A DNA stretch of 64,000 nucleotides from NCBI GenBank assembly GCA_002360455.1, contig DEQQ01000081.1, forward strand, positions 1 through 64,000, written 5' to 3'. Under the pieces are notes generated by a model. That model had not been told where the DNA came from. It saw only the letters and a program-made list of their open reading frames with translations, and ran no database searches. This DNA comes from Saprospiraceae bacterium UBA3362 (GTDB taxonomy: Bacteria; Bacteroidota; Bacteroidia; Chitinophagales; Saprospiraceae). Made by a program: the position numbers and the translations under genes. Each line of letters opens with the position of its first letter. Within the stretch, counting starts at the first letter, position 1. Of this stretch, positions 28,657-36,630 are shown one piece after another.

Positions 28657-28974
28657 AAGTTGGTATTAAAAATGTAAATTTAATTGGATTGAATGAATTT
28701 TGAACAAAAGCCTAAAAATATTATTCTTTACACTGTCTAATGTACGTTAGAACTGCAGGATAAATTGCATAAAAAAAGAAAAGATTGTACTCCTTTACAA
28801 GAATAAAATGCAGCTTGTACATATCCTGTAGCTTGTAACTGTGAAGAGGCTGTACGGTGTCACCGAAGGTGACAGTGCAAAGCACCGAGCGAACAGCGAG
28901 CCGGAAAGACTCTGAGACGACCAAAGGGAGGGACACAGCATACAACATATTAAATAAATTTAGATTCTAATTAA
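28657..28974. other. divergent gap between holA and surE
   Basis: About 318 bp. The part nearest holA is AT-rich. The part nearest surE (28841-28942) is dispersed element D. No gene or clear -7 box was found for either gene. The 75-codon open frame across it follows the repeat and is not protein-like. Confidence 0.45.
28841..28942 (-). repeat. dispersed hairpin-rich intergenic element, copy D
   Basis: On the minus strand it starts ATGCTGTGTCCCTCCC, then has GAGTCTTTCCGGCTCGCTG, a hairpin GTGTCACC/GGTGACA(C), and closes with CAGCCTCTTCACAG. These blocks and borders match copies A, B, C and F. The inner hairpin stems are different in sequence but keep their pairing, which is the signature of a structure under selection. 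Confidence 0.75.
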
Positions 28975-29739
28975 ATGAAAAAACCGCTGATTTTAATCGC
29001 CAATGATGATGGAATTTTTGCACCGGGTATAAAAGCTTTGGTCGAAGCTGTCAAAGGTTTGGGAGAAGTAGTGGTTGTAGCTCCGGACTCTCCACAATCC
29101 GGCATGGGCCACGCTATCACCATCAATCAACCTTTACGCCTTAATCCTGTAAATATGTTTGAAGGGATCGAATCCTATTCCTGCACAGGAACTCCGGCGG
29201 ATTGTGTTAAGCTTGCAAAAAATGTCTTATTCAAGGACAGAACCATAGATCTTTGTGTATCGGGGATCAACCACGGATCCAATGCTTCTATAAACATTAT
29301 TTATTCCGGCACTATGTCGGCTGCCATGGAAGCTTCACTGGAAGGCATTCCTTCTGTAGGATTTTCATTGTTGGACTATTCCTTTACTGCGGATTTTACG
29401 GCTGCCACCCTAATTGCCCACAAAATTGCGCGATTTGTTTTGCAAAATAGAGTTCATAATTTGTACAATGTCAATATCCCCAAACTTCCTTTGGAAGAAA
29501 TCAAAGGAATAAAAATTTGCAGACAGGGACAGGCTACATGGGTAGAAGAATTTCAAGAAGGGACAGATCCGAGAGGCCAGAAATATTATTGGCTCACCGG
29601 CAAATTTGAAAACAAAGATGCCGGAAAGGACAGCGATCTGTATGCATTGGAAAATGGCTACGTCAGTGTAGTTCCATCCGACCACGACCTTACCTCCTAT
29701 CAGGTTATGGAAAAACTTACCGGAATGGAAATTCTATGA
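28975..29739 (+). CDS. surE: 5'/3'-nucleotidase SurE
   Basis: Metal-dependent nucleoside monophosphate phosphatase of the stationary-phase survival family. The 254-residue sequence has the metal-binding N-terminus ILIANDDGIFAPGI, the PDSPQSGMGHAIT segment, CTGTPADCVKLA, SGINHGSNA and YSGTMSAAMEAS, in the normal order. Length is normal. The last bases overlap the convergent thioesterase gene by 6 bp. Confidence 0.96.
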   Translation: MKKPLILIANDDGIFAPGIKALVEAVKGLGEVVVVAPDSPQSGMGHAITINQPLRLNPVNMFEGIESYSCTGTPADCVKLAKNVLFKDRTIDLCVSGINHGSNASINIIYSGTMSAAMEASLEGIPSVGFSLLDYSFTADFTAATLIAHKIARFVLQNRVHNLYNVNIPKLPLEEIKGIKICRQGQATWVEEFQEGTDPRGQKYYWLTGKFENKDAGKDSDLYALENGYVSVVPSDHDLTSYQVMEKLTGMEIL

Positions 29740-30297
29740 TTTAGTTTGTAAAAAATCTTGACTTACCTTGGCGTCAGATGGTTTAATTTTTCCACTTACA
29801 ACCAATCTGAATTCCCGTCTTACAGCAGCCTCATCAAATAGTTTTTGCTCTTCTTCAGATTCAGGAACTACCGGGGCAATTTGTTTAGGCTTCATGGTGC
29901 GCTCATCCAGAGCCACAAAAGTAAAAAAGGCTTGATTGGATTTTCTGGCATTGTGCTGCAAGATGCCTTTGGTAAATACTTCAATAAATATCTCTATTGA
30001 GGTATGAAATACCCTGGTCACCTGAGCTTTGATGGTAACAAGATCTCCGAGTTTGATCGGTTCATGAAATGTAATATGATCTACAGATACCGTGACCACA
30101 TAGGATTCACAATGTCTGCTGGCACAGATGGCGGAGGCAATATCCATCCATCTCATCAGGTTTCCTCCCATTAGATTTCCCAAAGCATTAGTATCATTGG
30201 GCATTACGAGTTCATTCATTTCTGTTTTTGAAGCCGAAACTGGCTTTGATTCCATGGTCATAATTTGGCTCTTAAAATTGTATTTTAATTCAGTCAT
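29734..30297 (-). CDS. acyl-CoA thioesterase (hotdog fold)
   Basis: Hydrolyses acyl-CoA to free acid and CoA. The 187-residue product contains one hotdog domain with the family's N-terminal MPNDTNALGNLMGGNLMRWMD (residues ~33-52; conserved Asn, Gly, Gly and Asp), then ITFHEPIKLGDLVTIKAQV and ARKSNQAFFTFVALDE. This is the YciA/BACH-type arrangement with a C-terminal tail of ~45 residues. It lies 6 bp downstream of lipB on the same strand, so they are probably co-transcribed. Chain-length preference cannot be told. Confidence 0.9.
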   Translation of the reverse strand: MTELKYNFKSQIMTMESKPVSASKTEMNELVMPNDTNALGNLMGGNLMRWMDIASAICASRHCESYVVTVSVDHITFHEPIKLGDLVTIKAQVTRVFHTSIEIFIEVFTKGILQHNARKSNQAFFTFVALDERTMKPKQIAPVVPESEEEQKLFDEAAVRREFRLVVSGKIKPSDAKVSQDFLQTKS

Positions 30298-30303
30298 ATA
30301 AAA

Positions 30304-31008
30304 TTAATTGTCGATCATTTCAAGTTCGAACAGTTCTAAAAAATGCCTAATAAAAATGGGCTTAACTTCTTCTAAACTCACTTTTCTGCCCAATTCTTTT
30401 GATAGAGAACTTACTGTTTTTTCATCTTTAGAAATTCCACAAGGAATGATGTGTGAAAAATAAGATAAATCAGTATCAATATTGAATGCCAAACCATGCA
30501 AAGTGACCCATCTTGAGATATGCACGCCAATGGCACAAATTTTTCTTGGAAATGCAGTTTTTGTATCAAGCCAAACTCCTGTATAATCTGCTATGCGTCC
30601 GGCCTGAATGTCAAATTCCTCACAGGTTTTGATAACCACTTCTTCTAAAGTTCTAACATATCTATGCACATCTGTAAACAGCTCGTCCAAATCCAGAATA
30701 GGATAAACGACCAATTGACCGGGACCGTGATAGGTGATATCCCCTCCCCGATTTATTTTATGAAATTCGGCTCCAATTTGGCTTAGATTTTGCTGAGGAA
30801 TAAGCAAATTGGCATCCGAACCAGACTTACCCAATGTATATACATGCGGATGCTCGCATAAAATCAAACTATGCTGCGGTCTTTTTTGCTCCCTTTGCTC
30901 AGACTTTTTATAGGATATAAGCTCTTGATGTTTAGCCGTTTGTAAATCCCATGCTGTCTTATATTCAATTTGACCCAGATCAATTAGTTTAATTTTGTGA
31001 AATCCCAA
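30304..31008 (-). CDS. lipB: lipoyl(octanoyl) transferase
   Basis: Transfers octanoate from acyl carrier protein to lipoyl domains of oxo-acid dehydrogenases and the glycine cleavage H protein. Motifs present are EHPHVYTLGKSG, NRGGDITYHGPGQLVVYPI and CAIGVHISRWVTLHGLAFNI, with the catalytic Cys in IIPCGI and Lys in the KICAIG segment. The start is TTG: the frame is closed by TAA ten codons upstream and no ATG lies near. The 234-residue length is normal. Confidence 0.95.
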   Translation of the reverse strand: MGFHKIKLIDLGQIEYKTAWDLQTAKHQELISYKKSEQREQKRPQHSLILCEHPHVYTLGKSGSDANLLIPQQNLSQIGAEFHKINRGGDITYHGPGQLVVYPILDLDELFTDVHRYVRTLEEVVIKTCEEFDIQAGRIADYTGVWLDTKTAFPRKICAIGVHISRWVTLHGLAFNIDTDLSYFSHIIPCGISKDEKTVSSLSKELGRKVSLEEVKPIFIRHFLELFELEMIDN

Positions 31009-31042
31009 TGGAGTTTTTTTTATTAAAAAATAAAATTATTTG

Positions 31043-31050
31043 TATATTTG
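31043..31050 (+). promoter_or_regulatory. -7 promoter box for the thioredoxin/dockerin gene
   Basis: TATATTTG is a full TAnnTTTG match, 58 bp before the ATG at 31109, in the 100-bp divergent gap with lipB. Confidence 0.45.
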
Positions 31051-31108
31051 ATAGTCAATAGGCTATCCTTAATTTTTAGATTCTGCACCATTTTATAAAA
31101 AGAAATCA

Positions 31109-32857
31109 ATGAAAAAGTTCATCATCGCCATAGGACTTTGCGTAAGTTTTAGCTTGTTTGCTGCAAAGGCTCCTGATTTTACGGTTACAGATTATAACAA
31201 TAAAGTACATAAACTTTATGAAGATTATCTCAATCAAGATAAGGTTGTTGTATTGAAATTGTTTTTTGTTGCCTGTCCTCCATGCAACTCTATTGCTCCG
31301 ACTGTACAACAGGTCTATCAGCGTTGGGGTGGCGGAGCAGGAAAAGTAGAGTTTATAGAATTGAGTACTCAGACCTGGGATTACAATGCCAATGTGAAGA
31401 CTTATGCACAGGGTCATGGCTTAACATTTCCCGGAGTCGGCAATGATGGAGGAAGCATTACTGCTGTAGCTCCATACAAAACCGGAACCTATGGAGTCTA
31501 TACAGGAACACCAACGTTTATCGTAATCGCTCCTAATGGTGAGGTAAATTTTGATATTAAAATCAATACCGGAGACCAAAGTCGACTCGATACTGCTATT
31601 GCTCAGGCCCTAAGAATAAGTTCCGGCGGCGGTGGCACTGGAGGTGGAGGCAACGGAGGCGGAAGTGGATGCAGCAAAGCCTTCAGTATAAGTATTGCAA
31701 CTCCTGACAAGGCAACAAAGGTATTTTTAAACGACTTCGAAAATGGAAACCCTCCTTTTGAGTTGCCCGGTTTAGATTATAATTGTGAATTCCAATTACC
31801 AAGCAATACCTCCGGATATTATGTAAGTCCTGTAAACAATACCCAACTTAATCCCAATGAAAATGTAACCACAGCAGATATAGTTGCAATTCAAAAATAT
31901 TTATTGGGACTTTCTCAGCTCAATAATATGCAGCTTGCTGTTGCTGACGTGAATTATTCCGGCTCTGTATCAGCTGCGGATATGGGAGATTTGAGAAAAT
32001 TAGTTTTAGGAATTACGACCAAATTAACCAGAATCCCCAATTCACTTGCAGTTTGTCACGACCCCAAAAATCATAACGAAAAAGTACTCAACAGAGTAAA
32101 GATAGATGATATCATATCAAAATCGATCACCAATGAGTTTGGATTTTGGAAATACGGCGATGTTTCAGGAGCTAAGAGCTTGGGATTTGCTGACTCTGAA
32201 ACAAGAAGCTCAGACTATATCAATATTTATCTTACCAAGAGCTATGATGCCGTCAACGAAAACTATAAATATGTTTTTTCTTTGCAGAAAGACAAATTAA
32301 TTGGTATTCAATTCAGGCTCAATATGGATGTTAGCAAAATTTCGGACTTTAAAACAAGTCCTCAGAATTCAAGAGATATTGGAAACACTAATTTTTATTT
32401 AAGCCCGGAAAGGAAAAGCATTACTTTGTCATGGTCGGACCCTTCCATTGCAGGTCTTGATTATTCAAAGGACCATTCAATTTTTGAATTTAGTTCAAAA
32501 GAAGATCTGAAAATTGAATTGAATAATCAATTTGTACAAGAGTTTTATTTTACAGAAGGAGCAATTGATATGGTTATAAATGATGCAAAACTTGTGATTT
32601 ACGACCAAGCAGCCATCAGCTCCAAACTTATTTCTGTTAGCAATACCGGGCAATCTTATTTCCAAATAGAAAATTTGCAGAATAGAAACGATCTGTCCAT
32701 TCAATTATTTACTCAATCCGGGGAAAAAATTGTAACCCAAGACTTACATCATTCATCTGTTAGGATAAATAGTGACAATCTCCCTACAGGATTGTATTTT
32801 ATAAAGGCTCAAAGCAAGGACGGAAGACAGGAATTACATAAAATCATGAAATTCTAA
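31109..32857 (+). CDS. secreted thioredoxin-fold / dockerin protein with T9SS sorting tail
   Basis: A 582-residue exported protein. The signal peptide (FIIAIGLCVSFSLFAA) is followed by a TlpA/AhpC-type thioredoxin fold (about 20-165) with active-site-like FVACPPCNSIAPT and the cis-Pro segment TGTPTFIVI. Then comes a Gly-rich linker (GGGGTGGGGNGGG, about 172-184), a dockerin type I-like region with two calcium-loop repeats (VTTADIVAIQKYLLGL and DVNYSGSVSAADMGDL, about 250-295), a beta-rich cohesin-like part, and a type A T9SS sorting tail (LFTQSGEKIV, then LPTGLYFIKA). The combination implies a surface redox protein that docks to a partner. Partner and role are unknown. Confidence 0.85.
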   Translation: MKKFIIAIGLCVSFSLFAAKAPDFTVTDYNNKVHKLYEDYLNQDKVVVLKLFFVACPPCNSIAPTVQQVYQRWGGGAGKVEFIELSTQTWDYNANVKTYAQGHGLTFPGVGNDGGSITAVAPYKTGTYGVYTGTPTFIVIAPNGEVNFDIKINTGDQSRLDTAIAQALRISSGGGGTGGGGNGGGSGCSKAFSISIATPDKATKVFLNDFENGNPPFELPGLDYNCEFQLPSNTSGYYVSPVNNTQLNPNENVTTADIVAIQKYLLGLSQLNNMQLAVADVNYSGSVSAADMGDLRKLVLGITTKLTRIPNSLAVCHDPKNHNEKVLNRVKIDDIISKSITNEFGFWKYGDVSGAKSLGFADSETRSSDYINIYLTKSYDAVNENYKYVFSLQKDKLIGIQFRLNMDVSKISDFKTSPQNSRDIGNTNFYLSPERKSITLSWSDPSIAGLDYSKDHSIFEFSSKEDLKIELNNQFVQEFYFTEGAIDMVINDAKLVIYDQAAISSKLISVSNTGQSYFQIENLQNRNDLSIQLFTQSGEKIVTQDLHHSSVRINSDNLPTGLYFIKAQSKDGRQELHKIMKF

Positions 32858-32915
32858 ATCGGCTATTTTTACTGCCTAAGAAGTCCATTATTTTTTTAAT
32901 GCTTATAAATTTAGA

Positions 32916-33488
32916 ATGAAGAATTATTTGCTATTTATTTTATTTGCGATTAGCTTTTTGATCTCCGGTTGCGAATCCACTGACCCCGGTCCATCTGTCC
33001 AAGGCCCCAGTGAATATACTATAACGATGGACAAGGGATTTCTTGCCAATCAAAGTATAGTTCTCACCAATACGGCAAGCAATGATGATGTTCATTTTTT
33101 AAGTTCATTCGGAATAACTCACATTAAGTCCGAATCCCTAGAAGAAAAATCCAATAATCGCCTGGATAAGAAATTTACTTTTATTGATTTTGGATGGACA
33201 GGAGGAACAACTACAGGAACTAAAGAAGCAGTAAGTGCTACAAATGAATTGGCGCCTTCTGCAGGAGATATAACACTAACATTTCTTAATGGAGATGAAT
33301 TGATAGTGAATGGTATTCCCAAAGGATCTCCTGTAACTGTAAGCAATTATAACGCCATTGGTGAAGATATCACAGGAGAATTAAATTTCATAACCAGAAT
33401 AGATTACTCTCATTCCGGCCAGTTAAAATTTGCCGATCAATGCAAAATAAAGCTGGCATTCAAGCTAAAAAGAGGAGCTAATAAATAA
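32916..33488 (+). CDS. putative lipoprotein, unknown function
   Basis: A 190-residue precursor with a lipoprotein signal ending FLISGC (Cys at residue 19). The mature protein is Ser/Thr/Gly-rich, beta-strand-rich and has no recognised catalytic motif. It follows the thioredoxin/dockerin gene by 58 bp on the same strand and may share its transcript, but functional linkage is inference. It is convergent with the polyprenyl synthase, 8 bp apart. Confidence 0.7.
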   Translation: MKNYLLFILFAISFLISGCESTDPGPSVQGPSEYTITMDKGFLANQSIVLTNTASNDDVHFLSSFGITHIKSESLEEKSNNRLDKKFTFIDFGWTGGTTTGTKEAVSATNELAPSAGDITLTFLNGDELIVNGIPKGSPVTVSNYNAIGEDITGELNFITRIDYSHSGQLKFADQCKIKLAFKLKRGANK

Positions 33489-33496
33489 GAGAAATA

Positions 33497-34486
33497 TTAT
33501 TTATCTCGTTGCAATACCTGTTCTTTCAATTGAACCAAAACCTCATGGAGCGCTGTAATAGGAATCAACCGTTCTAAAATTTTATCACATTGTTTTATAG
33601 ACAAAGCTATTTCCTGCTGGACTCTATCTTTCACATTCAGTTCTTCAAATAAGATTTTAGTTTGTTCCAATCGCAACTCTCCCTGTATATCCGATGAGAA
33701 TAAATGATTTAACCTTGATTTTTGATCACCGTCAGAATATTCAAGAGCAACAAAATACAATATAGTCTTTTTGGCTTGAAGAATATCTCCACCCGACTGC
33801 TTCCCTACTTTGGATTGATCTCCATATAAATCCAAGTAGTCATCCTGAATTTGAAAAGCAATGCCAAGCTGTTCCGCAAAACCATAGATTAATTGAACCG
33901 TCTGTTCATCTTGCCGAGAGAGCACTGCAGGAATGCTCATGGAACATGCCAACAAAACAGCCGTTTTCAATCTTATCATTTCTATATATTCTGCTTTGAC
34001 TACATCGTTTCTGCGCTCGAATCTCATATCCAATGCTTGACCGATACAAATTTCTTGAGCTGTTTTAAGAAACAAATCAATTGCCGAACCATTATTGCAA
34101 TTGCGCTCTGCTTTTCTAACATACTGCACAGAATCGATCATCATAACATCTCCGGACAAAATCGCCAACTCCGTCCCAAATCTTTTGTGCACTGTATCTT
34201 TATTTCTTCTCAATTCAGCCTTATCCATGATATCATCATGCACAAGAGTAAAATTATGAAAAAGCTCAATCGCATAGGCAGCAGGCAAAATATCGGATAC
34301 GTCTCCTCCCAATGCCTGATGCACCAAGAGCATACTCAGAGGCCTTAATTTTTTGCCCGACTGTTCCATGATATAATCCACGGGCTCATAGAGCAATTTT
34401 GATCGCTCAATACCGGATTGTTCTGCGGAATAATCAGAAAATAAATTGACCAGCTCTTCAAATGATCTTAACTTTGCTGCCGCCAT
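33497..34486 (-). CDS. polyprenyl diphosphate synthase
   Basis: Trans-isoprenyl chain elongation from allylic diphosphates and IPP, feeding quinone or carotenoid side chains. The 329-residue all-helical protein has the first Asp-rich motif in LVHDDIMD (D84-D88), basic residues LRRNKDTVH just after, GQALDM, and the second Asp-rich motif in FQIQDDYLDLYG (D215-D219). Residues before the first motif (HNFTL) are of the medium/long-chain type. Exact chain length cannot be read. It is divergent from the amidohydrolase lipoprotein, with only 10 bp between the start codons. Confidence 0.93.
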   Translation of the reverse strand: MAAAKLRSFEELVNLFSDYSAEQSGIERSKLLYEPVDYIMEQSGKKLRPLSMLLVHQALGGDVSDILPAAYAIELFHNFTLVHDDIMDKAELRRNKDTVHKRFGTELAILSGDVMMIDSVQYVRKAERNCNNGSAIDLFLKTAQEICIGQALDMRFERRNDVVKAEYIEMIRLKTAVLLACSMSIPAVLSRQDEQTVQLIYGFAEQLGIAFQIQDDYLDLYGDQSKVGKQSGGDILQAKKTILYFVALEYSDGDQKSRLNHLFSSDIQGELRLEQTKILFEELNVKDRVQQEIALSIKQCDKILERLIPITALHEVLVQLKEQVLQRDK

Positions 34487-34496
34487 ATCTTATCTA

Positions 34497-36182
34497 ATGC
34501 AAGATTCAAAATTCAAACTACTTGTTGTCATCATATTTGCATTTCTTTCGAGCTGCAAGATAAAGGAAAATGCAGATTTGATCCTGATCAATGGAACAAT
34601 CTATACTGCAGATTCAAAAAACTCTGTTGTGCAAGCCATCGCTGTAAAAGAAGGCAAAATTGTTGCTGCGGGATCGAATATTAATATCCAAGGATTGGCC
34701 GGAGATCAAACCCAAATCATAGACCTTGCCGGAGACTTTTTAATGCCCGGATTGATAGATGCTCATGCTCATTTCACTTCCCTTGGAAAATCATTAATCA
34801 ATATCAATCTTTTGGACAGTAAAAACTGGGAAGAAATAGTCTCCTTGGTAGAACAAAAAGCAAAAGAAACTCCAAAAGCCGAATGGATAGAAGGTCGAGG
34901 TTGGCATCAAGACAAATGGAACTCCAACACCGATCTCAGATTTGATGGATATCCATACCATGATTTGCTTTCGGCGGTATCCCCGGATCACCCTGTGGTA
35001 CTGACTCATGCAAGCGGCCACGCCTTAATTGCCAATTCCAAAGCAATGGAAATGGCAAATATCAGCGCAGAAACAGCTTCACCAAGCGGCGGAAGAATTG
35101 TCAAAGATGCCAATAACAGATTGACGGGAGTGTTCGAAGAAAATGCAATGGATCTGATCACAAACGCACTCAATTCCAAAACATTGAGCAAAGAAAAATC
35201 TTTACAAAGAACAAAAAATTATGCGCTTAAGGCTCAACAAGAAGCCCTCCAATATGGCATTACATGCCTGCAAGATGCAGGAGCCGATTTTCAACTATTG
35301 GAAGAACTACACCAATTAATTTTGGACAGTTCTATTAAGATAAGGATAGAAGCTATGCTTTTTGATAATAATGACCGACTGCTCAAAGAAATCAATCGCC
35401 TTCCATTTCCCACTCAAAAGCCTGATTTCTTTAATGCCAGACAGGTCAAATTGTATTTGGACGGCGCCTTAGGCTCTTATGGAGCCTGGTTGTTGCAAGC
35501 CTATTCTGATAATCCAAAAATGCTGGGTCAAAATACACTTCCCTTAACCACACTTGATTCTGTAATTAAAGCTTGCAAAGCAAAACAATTGCAGCTCTGT
35601 GTCCATGCTATCGGCGACAGAGGGAATCGAGAAGTGTTGGACTATATCGAAAAAAATCAAGTTCCGCCGCAACTGCGATGGAGAATAGAACATGCACAGC
35701 ATATTGACAGTATGGACATCCCAAGATTTGCCAAGCTCGGAGTAATTGCCTCTGTTCAAACCCTTCATTGCACCAGCGATGCGCCTTTCGTAATCAAAAG
35801 ACTTGGCCGCTCGAGAGGAGCAAAAACCTCTTACAGATGGAGAGACCTTCTCAATGCAGATGCTAAAATAGCCAACGGAACAGATGCCCCGGTAGAAAAA
35901 ATTAACCCTTTTGAAAATTTATACGCAGCTGTAACAAGGAAAAGATTGGATAACGGACTTGAATTTTTTCCGGAGCAAAAAATGACAAGGATCGAAGCTC
36001 TGCGCGCATACACCATTTGGAATGCTTATGCGATGAATAGAGAAAAAGATTTGGGCAGTTTAGAATTTAACAAATGGGCAGATTTTATCATTTTAGATCA
36101 TAATTTACTCAGTTGTGAAGACTCAGAAATTCCCAAAACCAAAGTTAAAGCCTGTTTTATTGCAGGTAAAAAAATGAACTAA
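34497..36182 (+). CDS. amidohydrolase-family lipoprotein
   Basis: The frame opens at 34446 inside the divergent gene, but the ATG at 34497 starts a lipoprotein signal (LLVVIIFAFL, lipobox LSSC, Cys at residue 20). The mature protein is a YtcJ/amidohydrolase-3 type metal-dependent hydrolase: GTIYTAD near the N-terminus, metal-binding GLIDAHAHF, ASGHALIANSKAM, VKLYLDGALGS, VHAIGDRGNREVLD, EHAQH and the late NGTDAPVEKINPF. The substrate is unknown. A lipoprotein signal implies it works in the periplasm or on the outer membrane. Length (561) is normal. Confidence 0.9.
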   Translation: MQDSKFKLLVVIIFAFLSSCKIKENADLILINGTIYTADSKNSVVQAIAVKEGKIVAAGSNINIQGLAGDQTQIIDLAGDFLMPGLIDAHAHFTSLGKSLININLLDSKNWEEIVSLVEQKAKETPKAEWIEGRGWHQDKWNSNTDLRFDGYPYHDLLSAVSPDHPVVLTHASGHALIANSKAMEMANISAETASPSGGRIVKDANNRLTGVFEENAMDLITNALNSKTLSKEKSLQRTKNYALKAQQEALQYGITCLQDAGADFQLLEELHQLILDSSIKIRIEAMLFDNNDRLLKEINRLPFPTQKPDFFNARQVKLYLDGALGSYGAWLLQAYSDNPKMLGQNTLPLTTLDSVIKACKAKQLQLCVHAIGDRGNREVLDYIEKNQVPPQLRWRIEHAQHIDSMDIPRFAKLGVIASVQTLHCTSDAPFVIKRLGRSRGAKTSYRWRDLLNADAKIANGTDAPVEKINPFENLYAAVTRKRLDNGLEFFPEQKMTRIEALRAYTIWNAYAMNREKDLGSLEFNKWADFIILDHNLLSCEDSEIPKTKVKACFIAGKKMN

Positions 36183-36598
36183 AATGAGCTAAAATCCATT
36201 GTTGTAAATCAATTATGAATAGAAAAATATAAAAAAAATAGATCGTTGAGTTAGTTAATTCACCCATACAAATACTTTGCTCAGCATTTCAAAACGGATC
36301 GTAAGAAAACTGATTATTGAAGACCCATTTTATCCAATGAAGCAAGCATTGCTTTCAAAATAAATACCCATCTACAGGCTCAATTTTAGCCGGCAAGAAA
36401 TCAGTTTCTCCTGCCATTTCTTTCAAATCTCTTTCTATGGTATTGCCGTTTTCGAAATCATTAAAATATAGGTCATTAAAAATTTCATGTTCATATCCGT
36501 TTTCACATAAGCCTCTTCGCCACAGTACCCAACCCTTCATTTTAGCCTGTTTTATAGGCTATTAGTCTATATTTTAGCCAATAACAGCGATTTTACTT
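36183..36598. other. intergenic region before lepB, with a small inverted repeat
   Basis: About 415 bp, largely AT-rich. It holds one possible minus-strand small gene (36355-36540, listed separately) and, just in front of it, a perfect inverted repeat TAGCCT/AGGCTA with a 7-bp spacer at 36543-36561. Nothing else is recognised. Confidence 0.4.
36355..36540 (-). CDS. possible small protein, 61 aa
   Basis: An ATG-started frame with a balanced, soluble-looking composition (WVLWRRGLCENGYEHEI, then DLKEMAGETDFLPAKIEP) in a gap where no other gene lies. Acidic residues and non-random amino-acid usage make it more gene-like than other short frames here. It matches no family I know and could be the tail of a lost gene. 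An inverted repeat (36543-36561) lies immediately upstream of its start. Confidence 0.35.
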   Translation of the reverse strand: MKGWVLWRRGLCENGYEHEIFNDLYFNDFENGNTIERDLKEMAGETDFLPAKIEPVDGYLF

Positions 36599-36606
36599 TA
36601 TCTTTG
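36599..36606 (+). promoter_or_regulatory. -7 promoter box for lepB
   Basis: TATCTTTG is a full TAnnTTTG match, 24 bp before the lepB TTG start, with TTTAG about 22 bp upstream as a possible -33 element. Its position supports the TTG start at 36631. Confidence 0.55.
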
Positions 36607-36630
36607 AGGCCAATATAAAAAGCTTAAGAA

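Noticed and set aside
28721..28948. 75-codon minus-strand frame
   Set aside because: It is built from dispersed element D and AT-rich DNA; no family resemblance.
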